A program made the translations under genes and the position numbers. A model generated the notes under the pieces. It ran no database searches. It was not told the DNA's origin and saw only the letters and a list, made by a program, of their open reading frames with translations. A stretch of 64,000 nt of DNA from Oceanospirillum sp047518265 (GTDB taxonomy: Bacteria > Pseudomonadota > Gammaproteobacteria > Pseudomonadales > Halomonadaceae), in the NCBI GenBank assembly GCA_047518265.1, contig JAKZRG010000005.1, positions 1-64,000 of the forward strand, written 5' to 3'. Position 1 is the first letter of the stretch. Each line of letters opens with the position of its first letter. Shown in pieces: positions 62,901 through 64,000 of this stretch.

Positions 62901-64000
62901 AGCCGTATTGGTATGGCGACGGATATCACAGATCGAAAAACCATAGAAGAGACGTTAAAAGAGGCAAAACAAGCGGCAGAAGATGCCACTCAGGCTAAGT
63001 CCGACTTTTTGGCCAATATGTCCCATGAGATTCGCACCCCCATGAATGCCATTATCGGCATGAGCCATCTGGCATTGCAAACGGATCTCAACCGAAAGCA
63101 GCGTAACTACGTGGAAAAAGTGCACCGCTCCGCTGAAAGTTTATTGGGTATCATCAACGATATTTTGGACTTCTCCAAGATCGAAGCGGGCAAATTAGAT
63201 ATAGAGCAAACCGAATTTCGTTTAGAAGATGTGTTTGATAATTTAGCCAATCTTGTGGGCCTGAAGGCCGAAGAGAAAGGGCTGGAGTTGATGTTTGATA
63301 TATCTTCTGACGTTCCAGTGGCTTTAATTGGTGACCCCTTACGTTTGGGGCAGATCCTGATCAATCTGGGTAACAACGCCGTTAAATTTACCCATAGCGG
63401 TGAAGTGGTGATGCGTGTCAGTACTGAGCAGGATGAGGCTGACCATGCCCTGTTGCACTTCTCAGTGCAAGATTCCGGTATCGGTATGAATGAACAGCAG
63501 CAGGCCAAATTATTCAACTCCTTTAGTCAGGCGGATAGCTCCACTACCCGGAAATACGGTGGCACAGGTTTAGGTCTGGCTATCTCGAAAAAACTCACAG
63601 AGATGATGGGCGGTGAAATCTGGGTTGAAAGCCAGCAGGATAAAGGGAGTTGTTTTCACTTTACTGCCCGTTTTGGCAAACAAGCGAATAGTCCTCTAGA
63701 AAGACCAAAAGTGAGTGGTGATATCGGGCACTTCCGAGCCTTAGTGATCGATGATAATTCGTCAGCATCAGAAATCCTTTGTGCCATGCTGACAGGTTTT
63801 GGTCTTAAAGTGGATCGGGTATCGGATGGGCCGTCGGCACTTCATCAACTGGAGCAGGCAGATGAAGCTGAACCCTACCAGTTGGTGATTACCGATTGGA
63901 AAATGCCGGAAATGGATGGCATTGAAACCATACGGCAGATTCAAAATAGCAGTGCGCTGAAAGAGGTGCCCACCGTTATTATGGTGACGGCTTATGGCAG
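59988..64000 (+). CDS. Hybrid sensor histidine kinase with periplasmic SBP sensor (3' end outside window)
   Basis: The frame is open for 1337 codons to the window edge, with no stop. In order: a signal peptide (1-25); a family-3 binding-protein sensor (about 50-280, starting I-T-L-A-Y-D-G-D-F-P-P-Y); a membrane helix (305-325); a second helix (345-365); a Cache-like periplasmic domain (365-680); another helix; two PAS domains (about 740-980); a kinase core with S-H-E-I-R-T-P-M-N-A (H-box, about 1013) and ATP-binding motifs (K-Y-G-G-T-G-L-G-L). A receiver domain with phospho-Asp candidate in T-D-W-K-M-P-E-M-D-G closes the visible part. BvgS-like proteins share the first sensor type. More receiver or HPt domains probably follow. 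Confidence 0.9.
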   Translation, partial: MRRVARSFAFVLISWLFIFALPANAQNQSDGSKVNQTSGSSASFVLTPEEKNWLAEHPKITLAYDGDFPPYSEQLPSGHFQGYAKDIVQLIEQRLGISFQIYPDGNWKNLFNAAKQWDVDIVATMNPVPERREWFDFSNEYIFLSRSVFAKSYDHRYQTPADIYKVRIAAVEGYSRNSKLLKDFPESELFLVKNMTEALIAVSDGSADIYVGPEDIALHLLKVNHINNIESKFIWQQNSSSQTFGVRNDWPELVGLINKALNDIGQDEWNRVKDKWLSSDNARQISDVENKAKSESIDLFSLVIVAAIIFAFLIVVALLLPRFISNKKMAKYMATRAFTYSIVSLTSLIILIVSLLVWYTLEQNKRSTLEDAQDNMTFVLKRTSDSLEAWVDEKRSYLSSLGQHPELVMLTQQMLAVKTESQALQSSAIQQNIRQFFSRNANNFGHEGFFLINTDRVSIASRRDSNLGSRNLIDIHVPQILDRVFAGETLFIPPIPSDVSSDTSHQDDSHFKAFSTFFATPIKDKEGKVIAVLTQRLAPEDRLSQILQQGSIGRSGESYLVNSDGRMITESRFKNALLDESLLDALSKKGALLALKDPGGNLLNGFEPRGSFEQLPFTLMTQRLMDFSRQSSRLEVSSIEANMTGYRDYRGVPVLGVGFWNYHLGVGVTTELDQGEALASFNQMRLYLIATAFIALLLAVASSMLTVTIGQRATSFMRRSNEELESRVEDRTRALKESERRSRTIFENTKDAIIVIDSKGLVQEFSLAAERIFGYSAQEVIGNNIKMLMDEPYNSQHDRYLSDYLKSRKGNILNRNAELEGRRSNGDIFPMDLAVKEATWDDSLIFIGIIRDITDRKAAENALKEKELLLSSTLENMPGGMYLLDKDLNVKIFNRQFKEIMGPGGEYLEIGRPVLDASRRSFQHSFSTEEELERFVQSRADSIRNPPENGEELTLDDGRTILVKYSKLDDGSRIGMATDITDRKTIEETLKEAKQAAEDATQAKSDFLANMSHEIRTPMNAIIGMSHLALQTDLNRKQRNYVEKVHRSAESLLGIINDILDFSKIEAGKLDIEQTEFRLEDVFDNLANLVGLKAEEKGLELMFDISSDVPVALIGDPLRLGQILINLGNNAVKFTHSGEVVMRVSTEQDEADHALLHFSVQDSGIGMNEQQQAKLFNSFSQADSSTTRKYGGTGLGLAISKKLTEMMGGEIWVESQQDKGSCFHFTARFGKQANSPLERPKVSGDIGHFRALVIDDNSSASEILCAMLTGFGLKVDRVSDGPSALHQLEQADEAEPYQLVITDWKMPEMDGIETIRQIQNSSALKEVPTVIMVTAYG

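Overview
The window looks like chromosome from a marine gammaproteobacterium of the Oceanospirillales type. This is inferred from the gene set (TorF porin, AgcS and NhaC sodium-coupled transporters, OxyR, PutA, divergent lptFG/pepA), the moderate GC and the many chemoreceptors and diguanylate cyclases. No rRNA or tRNA gene was seen, so the genus is not assigned.

Layout. 1-306: right ends of two different IS66-type elements, which have cut off the 5' end of an acyltransferase-3/SGNH O-acetylase gene (307-2118). 2493-5600: an AT-rich accessory island with three paralogous small secreted proteins, an anchored protein and a secreted metzincin protease with C-terminal leucine-rich repeats. 5686-14859: oxyR, two tiny coiled-coil-like proteins, proline catabolism (putA with a divergent Lrp-type regulator), a Sel1-repeat protein and a diguanylate cyclase. 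14982-19033: a rarD-like exporter, a nucleoside-gate membrane protein, a second Lrp regulator and a membrane GGDEF protein. 19116-23474: a split PAS-protein/receptor pair resembling CetB/CetA energy taxis, then a dCache chemoreceptor. 23966-28951: an AgcS symporter, a CPA2 antiporter and a diguanylate cyclase with a c-type haem motif. 29305-32125: thiol redox genes (peroxiredoxin-glutaredoxin fusion, trxC) around an unknown gene preceded by a Met-rich mini-ORF.

32225-35820: a cupin-like protein, NhaC antiporter and divergent LysR regulator. 35901-41379: RDD protein, lptG, lptF, pepA and an AT-rich SHOCT-like membrane protein. 41519-45336: a metal-handling locus (MFS exporter with a His-rich tail, transmembrane anchor protein, HupE/UreJ-like protein, His-rich secreted protein). 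45518-49064: another dCache chemoreceptor and a TorF-type porin. 49157-59541: a catabolic district with a HisD paralogue with altered metal ligands, three transcription-unit groups with LysR regulators, an EamA exporter, a PuuC-like aldehyde dehydrogenase, a periplasmic binding protein, a flavin monooxygenase, a Rid-family protein lacking the usual arginine, and a DUF1028 protein. 59988-64000: the first 1337 codons of a very large hybrid sensor histidine kinase that runs off the window.

Functional themes. oxyR, the Prx-Grx fusion and trxC would form a peroxide response, and an OxyR-like site lies upstream of the fusion gene. Sensing is over-represented: three GGDEF proteins, three MCPs, one PAS partner and one hybrid kinase. 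The best candidates for undescribed biology are the metzincin/OB-like-protein island, the CetAB-like split receptor, and the monooxygenase/Rid/DUF1028 cluster.
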